A stretch of 64,000 bases of DNA from Parachlamydiales bacterium (lineage in GTDB: Bacteria > Chlamydiota > Chlamydiia > Chlamydiales > Rhabdochlamydiaceae). Positions 50,197-58,392 of this stretch are shown here, piece after piece. Each line of letters begins with the position of its first letter. The stretch's first letter is position 1. Below the pieces are notes generated by a model. That model was not told where the DNA came from. It did not search any database and saw only the letters and a program-made list of their open reading frames with translations. The DNA lies in NCBI GenBank assembly GCA_003153295.1, contig PLXY01000006.1:62001-126000 (forward strand), written 5' to 3'. A program made the position numbers and the translations under genes.

Positions 50197-50688
50197 TTAG
50201 GCATAAAAAGGCTTAGCATTGAAAAAGTAAACGCCAGCTTTTGTCGGAAGAAAGCGACCGGAAGCGTAAGAAGCCACTCCTGCAAAAGCAACTGATGCAA
50301 CTCCACAAATTAAAGCACGATACCTTTGGCGCATATGCTCAGTGTTTATTCGTCCTGTAGTGGTTAGGGAAGCAGTTCGCTTAATGAAAATTTTAGAAAA
50401 GACAGAATAGCTGACAAGTCCTGCCACAAGAAACGCTGCACCTTGGATGAAAAGCCGTCTTACAGGGCTTACGGATGACATGAGCATCACAGGTCCTTGG
50501 AGTACCACATCATCATTTAAAACTTGAACGTTTTTGGGAAAAGCTTGTTGCAGCTTATCGACGTCTAACCAACTCAAATTCGCTTTATGAATAACAGCCT
50601 GAGAAAGAGCAACTGTAAGAGCTGGCAGATTGGATAAACCGCTCATTAAAGATCTTCCAATATTAACATTAAAAGCAACAATAGCCAT
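50197..50688 (-). CDS. Inc-like membrane protein
   Basis: The 163-aa protein has two hydrophobic segments close together (LFIQGAAFLVAGLVSYSVF and ICGVASVAFAGVASYA) separated by a basic loop. This bilobed hydrophobic pair is the known signature of chlamydial inclusion-membrane proteins. There is no cleavable signal peptide. Secretion by type III and insertion in the inclusion membrane are inferred from this pattern only. Confidence 0.6.
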   Translation of the reverse strand: MAIVAFNVNIGRSLMSGLSNLPALTVALSQAVIHKANLSWLDVDKLQQAFPKNVQVLNDDVVLQGPVMLMSSVSPVRRLFIQGAAFLVAGLVSYSVFSKIFIKRTASLTTTGRINTEHMRQRYRALICGVASVAFAGVASYASGRFLPTKAGVYFFNAKPFYA

Positions 50689-50793
50689 AGAACCTCAAAG
50701 GGTTAAAATTTGGAACATTTTATGAAATCCTACGCTTTTTGTCTAGGAAATGGCATAAAATTTTCTTAAATAGTATTTTAATTAATTGTAAAG

Positions 50794-50835
50794 AGATTCT
50801 AAGCAATTACCGGTAATAATTGCTTAGAAAAAAGA
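50794..50835. repeat. 42-bp hairpin repeat, copy 1
   Basis: The sequence contains TTCTAAGCAATTA and its inverse around a 7-nt loop (50797-50829). It differs from 51525-51566 by one base. It sits after the stop of the 50907-51500 gene and before 50688 on the minus strand, so it could terminate transcription. Confidence 0.8.
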
Positions 50836-50906
50836 TCTATAGGTTCTTCTTCGGGTTTCTGATGAAGCGGCGATAGCTGCTAGTGTTCTGAGGCTTGTGT
50901 TCCTTT

Positions 50907-51500
50907 TTACTGGTAATCTCGAGAAATCAACAAGTATCCTCTGCTAGGGGCTGCTTTGTTTTCACTACTATTAACGGTATCGACGACAGAAATGAGCCTC
51001 CCTGCCAGACCCAAAGCTACTTGTTTGCTCCGATGTCTAATAAAAACGATACCATAGGCGAAGGCCATACTCATGAGAGCACAAATTACCCCTAAAAAAG
51101 GACGTCTATATTGAAATTGAACTTTAGCTCCATACCCTGCTACACCGATGGCAACAACACTAGCCACTTGCAAGAAGCTATGAAAAAAAGGGATCGGCTC
51201 GTTAGGGAGTGAATGACTTTTATCTTCAAGAGGAGGGTAGGTGTAATCAATTGTATCTACATGACAAAGGTGAGCGAAACTTGTGGGAGATAAATCAATT
51301 TGTTCAACCTCCCATTGATCTGGAGTCCGCGAGACCCTATATGCGCCTTTAACTGTAGTATCTTGGCGATACTGTAAAATGTAGGTGGCTTTTTCGACCC
51401 GAGTAATGGTGATGTGTAGATCAGAAGCTGCTCGAGGTGTGAAATTAAACTGATGTAAAAAAGAATCGTAGATATTGATATGGGGAATGGTAGCAGACAT
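50907..51500 (-). CDS. Inc-like membrane protein
   Basis: The 197-aa protein has a soluble N-terminal part (about 105 residues) and two hydrophobic segments (LQVASVVAIGVAGYGA and LGVICALMSMAFAYGIVF) separated by a short basic loop. This is the bilobed pattern seen in inclusion-membrane proteins, followed by a polar tail. No named domain was recognised. It lies between two near-identical hairpin repeats. Confidence 0.58.
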   Translation of the reverse strand: MSATIPHINIYDSFLHQFNFTPRAASDLHITITRVEKATYILQYRQDTTVKGAYRVSRTPDQWEVEQIDLSPTSFAHLCHVDTIDYTYPPLEDKSHSLPNEPIPFFHSFLQVASVVAIGVAGYGAKVQFQYRRPFLGVICALMSMAFAYGIVFIRHRSKQVALGLAGRLISVVDTVNSSENKAAPSRGYLLISRDYQ

Positions 51501-51524
51501 ACTTGCCTCTATTGTTAAAGGGCT

Positions 51525-51566
51525 AGATTCTAAGCAATTATCGGTAATAATTGCTTAGAAAAAAGA
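51525..51566. repeat. 42-bp hairpin repeat, copy 2
   Basis: It matches 50794-50835 except one loop base (T for C). It lies directly after the DEAD-box helicase stop on the minus strand and upstream of the 50907-51500 gene. Confidence 0.8.
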
Positions 51567-51568
51567 AT

Positions 51569-52795
51569 TTATCTTCTTGAAAAACGTCTAAATCTTTGCT
51601 TCTGCTTAGGACGGTAATTGCCCTGAGACACGAAAGCAGGAGATGAAGAGGATTGGGTGCGAGGTTCCATGCCTACAATGGTATGAGGCGTCATTTTCTG
51701 TTGGGTAAACTTCTCAATCTGTCTAACAAATCCCATCTCTTTAGGAGTTGCGAACGAAAGAGCAATACCAGTGGCTCCAGCGCGTCCAGTTCTTCCAATG
51801 CGGTGGACGTAATCTTCTTCATTTTCAGGCAGGTCGAAGTTAATGACATGGCTGATTGCAGGGATATCGATACCGCGGGCTGCGACGTCGGTGGCGACGA
51901 GGATGCGAATTTCACCCTGGCGGAGCTTCATGATGGTCTTAGTCCGCTGCCGTTGGTTCATATTACCGTGCAAGGCCCCTGCGCTGTACCCTTTTTTAAT
52001 GAGCTTGTCGACGAGTTGGTCAGCATGGTGCTTGGTACGGGTAAAGACAATCGCTTGCGTGAGTTCTTTATCATTGAGGATATGATCTAAAAGCTTGTAT
52101 TTATGCTCAATATTGTCCACATGGTGCAAACGTTGATTGATGTTATCATGTGTTGTTTGATCATGAGCAACAGTGATTTCTTTCGGATTTTTTAAGAGTC
52201 TTTCGGAAAGTTTCATCACGCTGCCTTTCAAGGTTGCGGAGAACATCAACGTTTGGCGTGAATCAGGGATGGCTTCTGCGATCTCTTCAACCGGTCCGAT
52301 AAATCCCATATCGAGCATGCGGTCGGCTTCATCGAGGATAAACATCTCAACGCGTGAGAAGTTAATTTTTCCACGGTTCATATGGTCCATGAGGCGGCCA
52401 GGGGTCGCAACGAGGATCTCATAAGGACGGGCCAGCTGCCGATTTTGGATAGGATAAGGGGCTCCGCCATAAATACAGACGGTCTTAACGCGATCGAGGT
52501 ATTTACAGTATTTGGAGGCTTCTTCAGCGACTTGAATAGCTAGCTCGCGAGTAGGCACTAAAATCAGAACGCGCGGTCCGCGGCCGTGAAGGGTTGAGGG
52601 TTTCGCTAATTTACAGAGGGCAGGGAGAATAAAAGCGGCTGTTTTTCCTGTACCCGTCTGTGCTGAGCCTCGTAAATCGCATCCGCTGAGGATGAGAGGT
52701 ATGGCTTGTTTTTGGATCGGGGTCGGAGTTGTATAGCCTAAATCTTCGATGGCTTTCAGAATCCCCGGTTGCTCTATTAAATCTTTGAACGACAT
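51569..52795 (-). CDS. DEAD-box RNA helicase (RhlE-like)
   Basis: The 408-aa protein has Q-motif FKDLIEQPGILKAIEDLGYTTPTPIQ, motif I AQTGTGKT, motif II LDEADRMLDMGF, motif III SAT, and motif VI HRIGRTGRAG. The short basic tail (RPKQKQRFRRFSRR) is typical of RhlE-type members that assist ribosome assembly and RNA turnover. Subfamily assignment is inferred. The start is well conserved with MSFKDL. A hairpin repeat follows the stop. Confidence 0.95.
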   Translation of the reverse strand: MSFKDLIEQPGILKAIEDLGYTTPTPIQKQAIPLILSGCDLRGSAQTGTGKTAAFILPALCKLAKPSTLHGRGPRVLILVPTRELAIQVAEEASKYCKYLDRVKTVCIYGGAPYPIQNRQLARPYEILVATPGRLMDHMNRGKINFSRVEMFILDEADRMLDMGFIGPVEEIAEAIPDSRQTLMFSATLKGSVMKLSERLLKNPKEITVAHDQTTHDNINQRLHHVDNIEHKYKLLDHILNDKELTQAIVFTRTKHHADQLVDKLIKKGYSAGALHGNMNQRQRTKTIMKLRQGEIRILVATDVAARGIDIPAISHVINFDLPENEEDYVHRIGRTGRAGATGIALSFATPKEMGFVRQIEKFTQQKMTPHTIVGMEPRTQSSSSPAFVSQGNYRPKQKQRFRRFSRR

Positions 52796-52980
52796 GTTTT
52801 GGTTTCTTCTTTATATTGTTGTAAAAATTAAAGTGAATCATTGAATAGTGAAATGCATAAATCAAATGATAAGACTTCAAAATCTCCCAAATAATAGCAG
52901 AAACGGCTCTTAAAAGCCTAAAGTAAAGTTATTCTTTGTCGGATTCAGCAGGCAGATATGTCTAGGATTTTTTTGAAGTG

Positions 52981-53013
52981 AAAAAGACCCATCCTGAGGT
53001 GTCTCAAGATGGG
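52981..53013 (-). terminator. Intrinsic terminator after the DUF1328/DUF3185-like operon
   Basis: On the minus strand CCCATCTTGAG-ACAC-CTCAGGATGGG forms a stem with one non-Watson-Crick pair, followed by TCTTTTTC. It lies just beyond the stop of the 53021-53221 gene. Confidence 0.8.
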
Positions 53014-53020
53014 GTGTGAT

Positions 53021-53221
53021 TTAAGGATTTACTCTTATAGTCGGTACATCTACGTCTGATGGCACATAGACATAGTGCATGACCAATGAGATGACAAAGA
53101 GCACTAAAAAGATGAAGAAAAGAACTTTAGCGATCTGAGTTGCCATACTAGAGACTTCTCTAAACCCGCAAAATGCTGCGATAATGGCAATAATTAAAAA
53201 AATGACAGCCCATGTTAACAT
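53021..53221 (-). CDS. DUF1328 (YtjA-like) small membrane protein
   Basis: The 66-aa product has the DUF1328 pattern: [20 protein letters not shown], then [20 protein letters not shown]. Two membrane helices span it. A paralog lies at 56290-56445. It follows a DUF3185-like gene by 29 bp and shares its terminator. Confidence 0.88.
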   Translation of the reverse strand: MLTWAVIFLIIAIIAAFCGFREVSSMATQIAKVLFFIFLVLFVISLVMHYVYVPSDVDVPTIRVNP

Positions 53222-53250
53222 AAAAAATTTCCTTTGTTATTTAAATATTT

Positions 53251-53529
53251 TTATCGTTTTTTTCGGCTGAAATATAGAATTCCGCCTCCCAAGACGATGA
53301 GGATGATGCCCCCAATCTCGCATAATCTGAGTTGCGTATCGTATTGGCTAACTTCTCCTTTCAGCACGTCGCCTACGGTATTTCCGATCGCATTGCCGGA
53401 AAACATACTTGTACTTTTGTTGACCATCCCTTTAGCACCGCTAACGCGGCGTTGTTCAATTTTGGCGAAAATAAAAAGAGCAACGCCAAAAATGAGAACA
53501 ACAAGTCCTATAATTTTTTTTGATTTCAT
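53251..53529 (-). CDS. Small DUF3185-like membrane protein
   Basis: The 92-aa product has an N-terminal helix (KIIGLVVLIFGVALFIF), a polar loop, a second helix (IGGIILIVLGGGILYF) and a basic tail (SRKKR). The layout resembles DUF3185-type proteins, as at 38245-38544. It is upstream of the DUF1328 gene in an apparent two-gene operon with a stress-response flavour known for these families. Confidence 0.68.
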   Translation of the reverse strand: MKSKKIIGLVVLIFGVALFIFAKIEQRRVSGAKGMVNKSTSMFSGNAIGNTVGDVLKGEVSQYDTQLRLCEIGGIILIVLGGGILYFSRKKR

Positions 53530-53611
53530 AAATCTCTCCCTTTCTAATTTTTAATTAATAAAAAGAAAGATGGTTGTAAAGAAGATTTGGGAAAAAGTAT
53601 AAACTAATGTC

Positions 53612-54292
53612 ATGGATATTCCACGTGAATGGCTTTTTCCAGAATCTGCAGAGCAGGCTAAAAAAGCTCAGCAGGTCATGGCGCAGCGCGTGATTCAAGA
53701 AGATATGCTTCATTCCATCCAATCGATCGGTGGGATGGATGTGAGCAATAATCTCTATGATCCTGCTCAAATGATCTATGCGTCGACGGTGGTGCTTTCT
53801 TATCCGGGTCTGGAAATCACAGAGCAGGCAGCAGCAGCCCAAAAGCAAAAATTTCCGTACATTCCAGGATTGCTCGGTTTTCGGGAAGCTCCCGCTCTGG
53901 TTGAAGCTTTTCAGAAACTTCAGAAAAAACCTGATCTCTTGATGATCGATGGCCATGGCGTCAGCCATCCGAGGGGACTGGGGATTGCAAGCCATATTGG
54001 TGTTTTATTAGACATTCCCACCATAGGAGTCGCTAAATCGATCTTAGTAGGCCATCCTGCAGCTCCTTTAGGTCCCGAAGCAGGAGTTCAAGTCCCCTTG
54101 ATGTGGAAAGACCGGATCTTGGGGATTCTTCTCCGAACAAAAGTTCGATCGAATCCGTTGATTATTTCTGCGGGACATAAAATTTCACTTCCAAAAGCTG
54201 TCGAACTCGTCAAAAGCTGTTTAAGAGGCTACCGGCTACCCGAAGTCACTCGGCAGGCTCATCTAGCGGCGAATGCGTGCCGCAAATCATGA
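53612..54292 (+). CDS. nfi: Endonuclease V
   Basis: The 226-aa protein has the EndoV metal-binding core GGMDVSNN (Asp), the YIPGLLGFREAPALVEAF substrate-binding segment, LLMIDGHGVSHPRGLGIASHIGV with Asp and His, and IGVAKSIL. It nicks DNA or RNA near deaminated bases such as inosine. The first 30 residues include an unusual REWLFPES opening but match the family's length. The inverted-repeat element at 54296-54448 begins four bases after its stop codon. Confidence 0.94.
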   Translation: MDIPREWLFPESAEQAKKAQQVMAQRVIQEDMLHSIQSIGGMDVSNNLYDPAQMIYASTVVLSYPGLEITEQAAAAQKQKFPYIPGLLGFREAPALVEAFQKLQKKPDLLMIDGHGVSHPRGLGIASHIGVLLDIPTIGVAKSILVGHPAAPLGPEAGVQVPLMWKDRILGILLRTKVRSNPLIISAGHKISLPKAVELVKSCLRGYRLPEVTRQAHLAANACRKS

Positions 54293-54295
54293 GCT

Positions 54296-54448
54296 TATCC
54301 CACTAAACTCTCTCCATGGGCTTTCCGACAATTTTCGCTTTAAATCGAATCATTGACTATGGCCCATATTTTCTAATATGAGTCATAGTCAATGATTCGA
54401 TTTAGAGCTGAAAAGTGCGAAAAGATCATGTGAGAATTTAGTGGGATA
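54296..54448. repeat. 153-bp inverted-repeat element (MITE-like)
   Basis: Two arms of about 75 bp run as imperfect inverted copies, ending TATCCCACTAAA and TTTAGTGGGATA. A perfect 21-bp pair lies at 54341-54361 and 54384-54404, and an inner CATATT-TTCT-AATATG hairpin closes the centre. No credible gene and no clear target-site duplication are seen. It fits a miniature mobile element or a large terminator after nfi. Confidence 0.7.
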
Positions 54449-54516
54449 GGTTCATTTTCCCTGTTGCCTAATTGAAGCTTTATGGATAAATTATTTGCTT
54501 TAACCTTGAGGTTCGT

Positions 54517-54960
54517 ATGTTCATTTCCGGCATGACGCTTTTGACAACAGCTGGAACTCTTTTTACAGCTCATCAAGCTTATCATCAAAATGTCTCTGAT
54601 CGGCAAGTTGTCATTCTATCTGCTGCTGGAGGATTTCTTTTATCGATTTTCTTACAAACTTTAGCGGGAAAATTTTCCACAAAAGAGACGTCTTTAACTA
54701 CACGGATATGTAGAACTCTTGTAGGCGATTTTACTTCTATATTATCAAGTGTGATCCTTCCCTTTTCTGTTGCTTATGGATATATCAAAAAATCAGGCGA
54801 CTATATTAACAAAAATAGCTATGGATTTATCCAAATCGATCCGACCATTACGGTTAAAGGTCACGATGTTTCTCATCTCTATCCTTCCTTAGTCGGTGCT
54901 AATTTCGGATTTTTAGCAGGACAGATGCTCGGAAAATTTGTGGGGCACTTTAAAGGTTAG
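54517..54960 (+). CDS. Hypothetical membrane protein
   Basis: The 147-aa product has three or four hydrophobic segments (MTLLTTAGTLFTAHQ, VVILSAAGGFLLSIFLQ, ILSSVILPFSVAYGY, ANFGFLAGQMLGKFV). No family was recognised. The pattern could be a small Inc-like or inner-membrane protein, but the segments are modest. Its end overlaps the convergent HIT gene by 48 bp. Confidence 0.55.
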   Translation: MFISGMTLLTTAGTLFTAHQAYHQNVSDRQVVILSAAGGFLLSIFLQTLAGKFSTKETSLTTRICRTLVGDFTSILSSVILPFSVAYGYIKKSGDYINKNSYGFIQIDPTITVKGHDVSHLYPSLVGANFGFLAGQMLGKFVGHFKG

Positions 54961-55356
54961 AAATCCATTTTCTAAGACTTGAATAGTCCTTTTTTTTTCT
55001 TCCAGAGTATAAACCGATCTAATGGGATGGTCCCACACCGTTCCCGGCCATGCCGGGTCGTGAGAGTACCGCGCGATCACATGGACATGGAGCTGCGGTG
55101 TTTTATTGCCGATGGCTGCGACATTCACTTGGTCAGGCGTAAAGCACTCCCAAAGAATTTTCTGGGCTAGGTCCAGCTCTAACATCAATTGAAGTTGATC
55201 TTGAGGAGAGAGATCCATCATTTTCTTCACTTCGGATCGACGAGGAACTAGAAAAATCCAAGGATAATGCCGCTCATCTTCTAAAAGAACGCGGCAAAGA
55301 GGCAAGTCTTGGATAAATATTTTGCGAGATAAACTAGGATGCAGTTCAAACTCCAT
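54913..55356 (-). CDS. HIT-like protein with altered histidine triad
   Basis: The 147-aa protein matches the HIT superfamily: WIFLVPRRSEVKKMMDLS, VNVAAIGNKTPQLHVHVIARYSHD. The usual HxHxH motif reads QLHVHVIAR, with Gln at the first His position. Such a variant occurs in some HIT families, so it may still be an NMP-type hydrolase. It overlaps the HAD gene upstream by eleven bases, suggesting one transcript. Confidence 0.85.
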   Translation of the reverse strand: MEFELHPSLSRKIFIQDLPLCRVLLEDERHYPWIFLVPRRSEVKKMMDLSPQDQLQLMLELDLAQKILWECFTPDQVNVAAIGNKTPQLHVHVIARYSHDPAWPGTVWDHPIRSVYTLEEKKRTIQVLENGFLTFKVPHKFSEHLSC

Positions 55357-56242
55357 CGCCTAACCTCTCTACTAAAAAATCAGGAAGATCCGATGGCGGT
55401 AGTTCTTCTAATCCTTGGGAAGCAAATCGATCCCTGAAGATCCCCGTCTCAGTCACAAGGGCAGACGGCATACCAAATTGTCGGGCTCCCCGAATATCTG
55501 TCTCTGGGGTGTCACCTACCATCAAGATTTCGCTGGGATTTGTAATGCCATGCCGGCCAAAGCTTTCCATGGCAGCCGTGTAGGCTTGCGGAGAGGGTTT
55601 ACCGATATAGAAAACCTGTCCGCCTAATTTCTCATAGAGGCCTGCAAGACTGCCTTGCCTCACTACCGCTCTTACCGGATTTCCTTCCTGGGCAAATCTG
55701 TCGGGATTTGGGCAGACCATTGGCAGTCCAGATTTTATCAGTTTTGTAATTTCATCAAGGAAAAGATGGGCATCGGTCTGGTCTTCGCCCTTGATGTGAG
55801 GAATAGAAATGTAGATGAAATCGGCGTCATCAAGTATGGTTGTCTGAGTATAAGCTGAATCTTGGAATAGGAGATGAGGAGGTGAATATTTAGGGTGGGA
55901 TTCTCCCAAAAGCCAGTATTTTTTTCTAGGTGTGGCAAAAGGGAGTTTTTGCCCACGGAAGACGTTTCTACAGATCTCGCCGGAAGTGATTAAAAAGTTG
56001 AAGTGCTTTTTTTCTAATAGCCCATGTTTCTGGAGCTTGTCTAACTCTTTAGATGCCAATTGCGTAGAATTCGATAAGATGCCTACGACCTTGCCTTGCC
56101 TGACAAGCTCTTCCATGGTTTGTTTTGATCCGGGCAGAAGACCTATTCCACCCCAAAATACACCATAGGCATCTAATAGAATGCCTCTAAAAGGTTCAGA
56201 GATAGAAAGAAGATGGGGAAAGATCTGAAACTGTTGTTCCAT
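55346..56242 (-). CDS. HAD-superfamily hydrolase (subfamily IIA, NagD-like)
   Basis: The 298-aa protein has GILLDAYGVFWGG (HAD motif I region), GILSNSTQL (motif II), and late EILMVGDTPETDIRGARQFG (motif IV with Asp). A C2-type cap lies between. This is the layout of TIGR01459-like HAD-IIA phosphatases. In motif I the second Asp of DxD is replaced (DAYG), which is recurrent in parts of the family; the activity is uncertain. It is the upstream gene of the HIT pair. Confidence 0.88.
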   Translation of the reverse strand: MEQQFQIFPHLLSISEPFRGILLDAYGVFWGGIGLLPGSKQTMEELVRQGKVVGILSNSTQLASKELDKLQKHGLLEKKHFNFLITSGEICRNVFRGQKLPFATPRKKYWLLGESHPKYSPPHLLFQDSAYTQTTILDDADFIYISIPHIKGEDQTDAHLFLDEITKLIKSGLPMVCPNPDRFAQEGNPVRAVVRQGSLAGLYEKLGGQVFYIGKPSPQAYTAAMESFGRHGITNPSEILMVGDTPETDIRGARQFGMPSALVTETGIFRDRFASQGLEELPPSDLPDFLVERLGDGV

Positions 56243-56289
56243 GAGCTCTCCATTCTATCTTTTTTGTCTTTTGGCCCGGTAGACAAAAT

Positions 56290-56445
56290 TTATAGCATAA
56301 ATGCTATCAAAGCGATCACGAACATCACAATGAATATGAAAAAGAGCACTTTGGCGACTGTTTTAGCGACGCTAGCCACGCCTGTAAATCCAAATAATCC
56401 AGCGATGCCGGCAATGATGATAGAGATAAGGGCCCAAACTAACAT
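56290..56445 (-). CDS. DUF1328-like small membrane protein (51 aa)
   Basis: A short gene not long enough for most gene finders. ATG at 56443-56445 follows AGGAG by about eight bases. It reads MLVWALISIIIAGIAGLFGF, then [20 protein letters not shown] and MFVIALIAFML. This matches the DUF1328/YtjA pattern and is a paralog of 53021-53221. Such small proteins are often under stress control. Confidence 0.88.
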   Translation of the reverse strand: MLVWALISIIIAGIAGLFGFTGVASVAKTVAKVLFFIFIVMFVIALIAFML

Positions 56446-56613
56446 AATTCATACTCCTAGTTAAAATTTATTATATACAGAGCAAAACTACTCAAAAGCT
56501 AGATAATTTTTCTAATCACTTCTTAGAGTACAGCTATATTGTTAAAGAACGAAATGATTTCAGGAGGTTTAAGCTCTCGAATCGAGAGTTTTATCCTCTC
56601 GAAAAACAGCTAA

Positions 56614-57624
56614 TCATCCGCCGCCTGAAACGATCATGCGGTCTTCTTCAAATTTGTGAAGGTGAGAGATAAGCTCGGGGCTCACTCCAAACAATGAGGC
56701 GAGAGTTTCTTTTGAATATGCGCTGACTGCTCCCGAGAGGCCGATGTCGTCGGGGAGGGCATTATTGAAATAAACCGTCATGTGGAGTTCTTTAGGTCCG
56801 AGGTTTTCAATATGATGAAAATATCCTGCAGGGATAATGCTCCCTTGATTGGGAAGCAGCTCGAAAGTATCGATGTCTCCGCTAGGACTTAAAATAGTGA
56901 GGCGGGCTTTTCCCTCCACAACAAAGTTGAGCTCGGTTGCATTAGGATGCCAGTGGGGCTCACGGATGCCATTTTTTGCAATGCGTAAGCTAAAAAGGGC
57001 TAAGTGTTCCAGAGCAGGGAAACTGGCTTTATTAGCGATCCTAGCTAATCCACCTTTAGTCTGAATCTGGGGATTGATCCTTTCGATGTTGAATTTATTG
57101 TGATTGGGGATTGAAGCAGACTTTGCAACGGACTTCCGTTGGGAAATAAAAGTGTCTTTCGCTTGTTTTTTTAACGTTTGAAAAACCTCTTTGGAAGATC
57201 CAAAGGTGCTGGCCAGCACATGGACTGACATCGATCCCATCGATTGAGACAGATCGAGATCTTCAGGACTTCTATGATCATAAGCTAAAATAAAACGGCT
57301 GGGGCCTTGATGGATGTTTTCAATATGATGGATGTAACCTTTCGGGAAATAGACGACCTCGCCTGCGCTTAAAGTAAACGTATCGTGATTATTGCCGGGG
57401 CTGAACATGGTGATCAATGCTTTTCCCTCTACGCAATAGGTCATTTCATCGGCATTAGGATGCCAGTGGGGCTCTCTGATCCCGCCTTTTTTCAGAGTAA
57501 TTGTCGCAAGGGCCATGTTATGCATGAAAGGGAAGTTGGCGAAGCTGCCCATGATCCGGTTGCCGCTTTTGCAGATCCGTTTTACGCCGCTTTTATTGAG
57601 GTCGAACTTATGTTTAGAGGCCAT
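56614..57624 (-). CDS. Bicupin, oxalate-decarboxylase-like
   Basis: The 336-aa protein has two cupin domains. Each has a full GIREPHWHPNA(D/T)E motif with metal-binding His pair and Glu (near residues 49-60 and 220-231), and a later GY(I/F)HHIEN. This duplicated fold resembles oxalate decarboxylase/oxidase-type proteins. There is no signal peptide, unlike many family members. Metal-dependent activity is likely, but the substrate is inferred. Confidence 0.88.
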   Translation of the reverse strand: MASKHKFDLNKSGVKRICKSGNRIMGSFANFPFMHNMALATITLKKGGIREPHWHPNADEMTYCVEGKALITMFSPGNNHDTFTLSAGEVVYFPKGYIHHIENIHQGPSRFILAYDHRSPEDLDLSQSMGSMSVHVLASTFGSSKEVFQTLKKQAKDTFISQRKSVAKSASIPNHNKFNIERINPQIQTKGGLARIANKASFPALEHLALFSLRIAKNGIREPHWHPNATELNFVVEGKARLTILSPSGDIDTFELLPNQGSIIPAGYFHHIENLGPKELHMTVYFNNALPDDIGLSGAVSAYSKETLASLFGVSPELISHLHKFEEDRMIVSGGG

Positions 57625-57772
57625 TCTTTTTTATTAGCAGATCTCTTTCATCCTTTCAATATGCAAAAAATAATATTAAAAAATTAAATACATTCGAAAT
57701 TACATCGGTGATTGATCAAATTTTGGGTTAATCGTTAAACTCTATAGCAACGAATTAACAAAAGGAGAAAAT

Positions 57773-58264
57773 ATGGATACTTTTGAGTTTATCGTCTCCC
57801 TTTCTTGGATCTTAATAGCGATGTTTACCGTAGGTTTTGCGGCCTATTTAATGCTAAGCGGCCGGTTAAAATGGCTGCACTACGATTCTGCCATGGGTAA
57901 AATTGGGCTTGAAGTGACTGAAAGCCTCGGGATAAAAGATTTGAGTGCTGATGAAATTTTAGCCTTTGAAGGATTTGTTCATCGCGATCTGGAAAACATC
58001 GAGAGGGGCGCTCGTTTAGCGTATATTTTGCTTTTTATCGAAAAAGACCTGCTTATTGCTAAATTTGAAGATAACATACTGCATGTTGAGCTGACAGAGA
58101 AAGGCAAAAAGGTGCATGTAACCATTCTTGCAGAATGTGAAAAAAGGCTGATGATCACTTCTAAAACTGAAATCCAATGGAAATCAGGTGAGAAGAAGGC
58201 ATTAAAAAATCTGCAGGAAAAAGCGAAAAAACATCATAAGCCTGCGGAGACTGTTAAAACCTAA
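57773..58264 (+). CDS. Hypothetical membrane-anchored protein
   Basis: The 163-aa product has one N-terminal membrane helix (ILIAMFTVGFAAYLMLSG), a short linker and a compact soluble domain (about residues 40-140) with strands and helices and a basic C-terminal tail. No family was recognised. GGAGA precedes the ATG. The next gene starts 128 bp later behind a palindromic region. Confidence 0.65.
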   Translation: MDTFEFIVSLSWILIAMFTVGFAAYLMLSGRLKWLHYDSAMGKIGLEVTESLGIKDLSADEILAFEGFVHRDLENIERGARLAYILLFIEKDLLIAKFEDNILHVELTEKGKKVHVTILAECEKRLMITSKTEIQWKSGEKKALKNLQEKAKKHHKPAETVKT

Positions 58265-58309
58265 AAAATGTTTGTGAAAAAAATACGTAACATTTATATT
58301 TTCTTAGCA

Positions 58310-58329
58310 TGTGGTTCATATGATCCACA
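58310..58329. promoter_or_regulatory. 20-bp near-perfect palindrome
   Basis: TGTGGTTCATATGATCCACA has one mismatched pair. It lies between the 57773 and 58393 genes and could be an operator or part of a transcription-ending hairpin. Confidence 0.35.
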
Positions 58330-58392
58330 CATTTAAGGAAGCCGTACACGGCGAACTTGAGATGTAAAAACAAATGAAAATTGGAGGTTTTT

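Noticed and set aside
54296-54448. CRISPR-like or simple terminator interpretation of the inverted repeat
   Set aside because: There are no direct spaced repeats, and the arms are far too long for an ordinary intrinsic terminator with no U tract.
54373-54606. Minus-strand 77-codon reading frame
   Set aside because: It lies across the inverted-repeat element and overlaps the plus-strand membrane gene; composition does not look coding.
56213-56464. Plus-strand 83-codon reading frame
   Set aside because: The opposite strand holds a DUF1328-type gene with a ribosome site and a clear family match, so this frame is its shadow.
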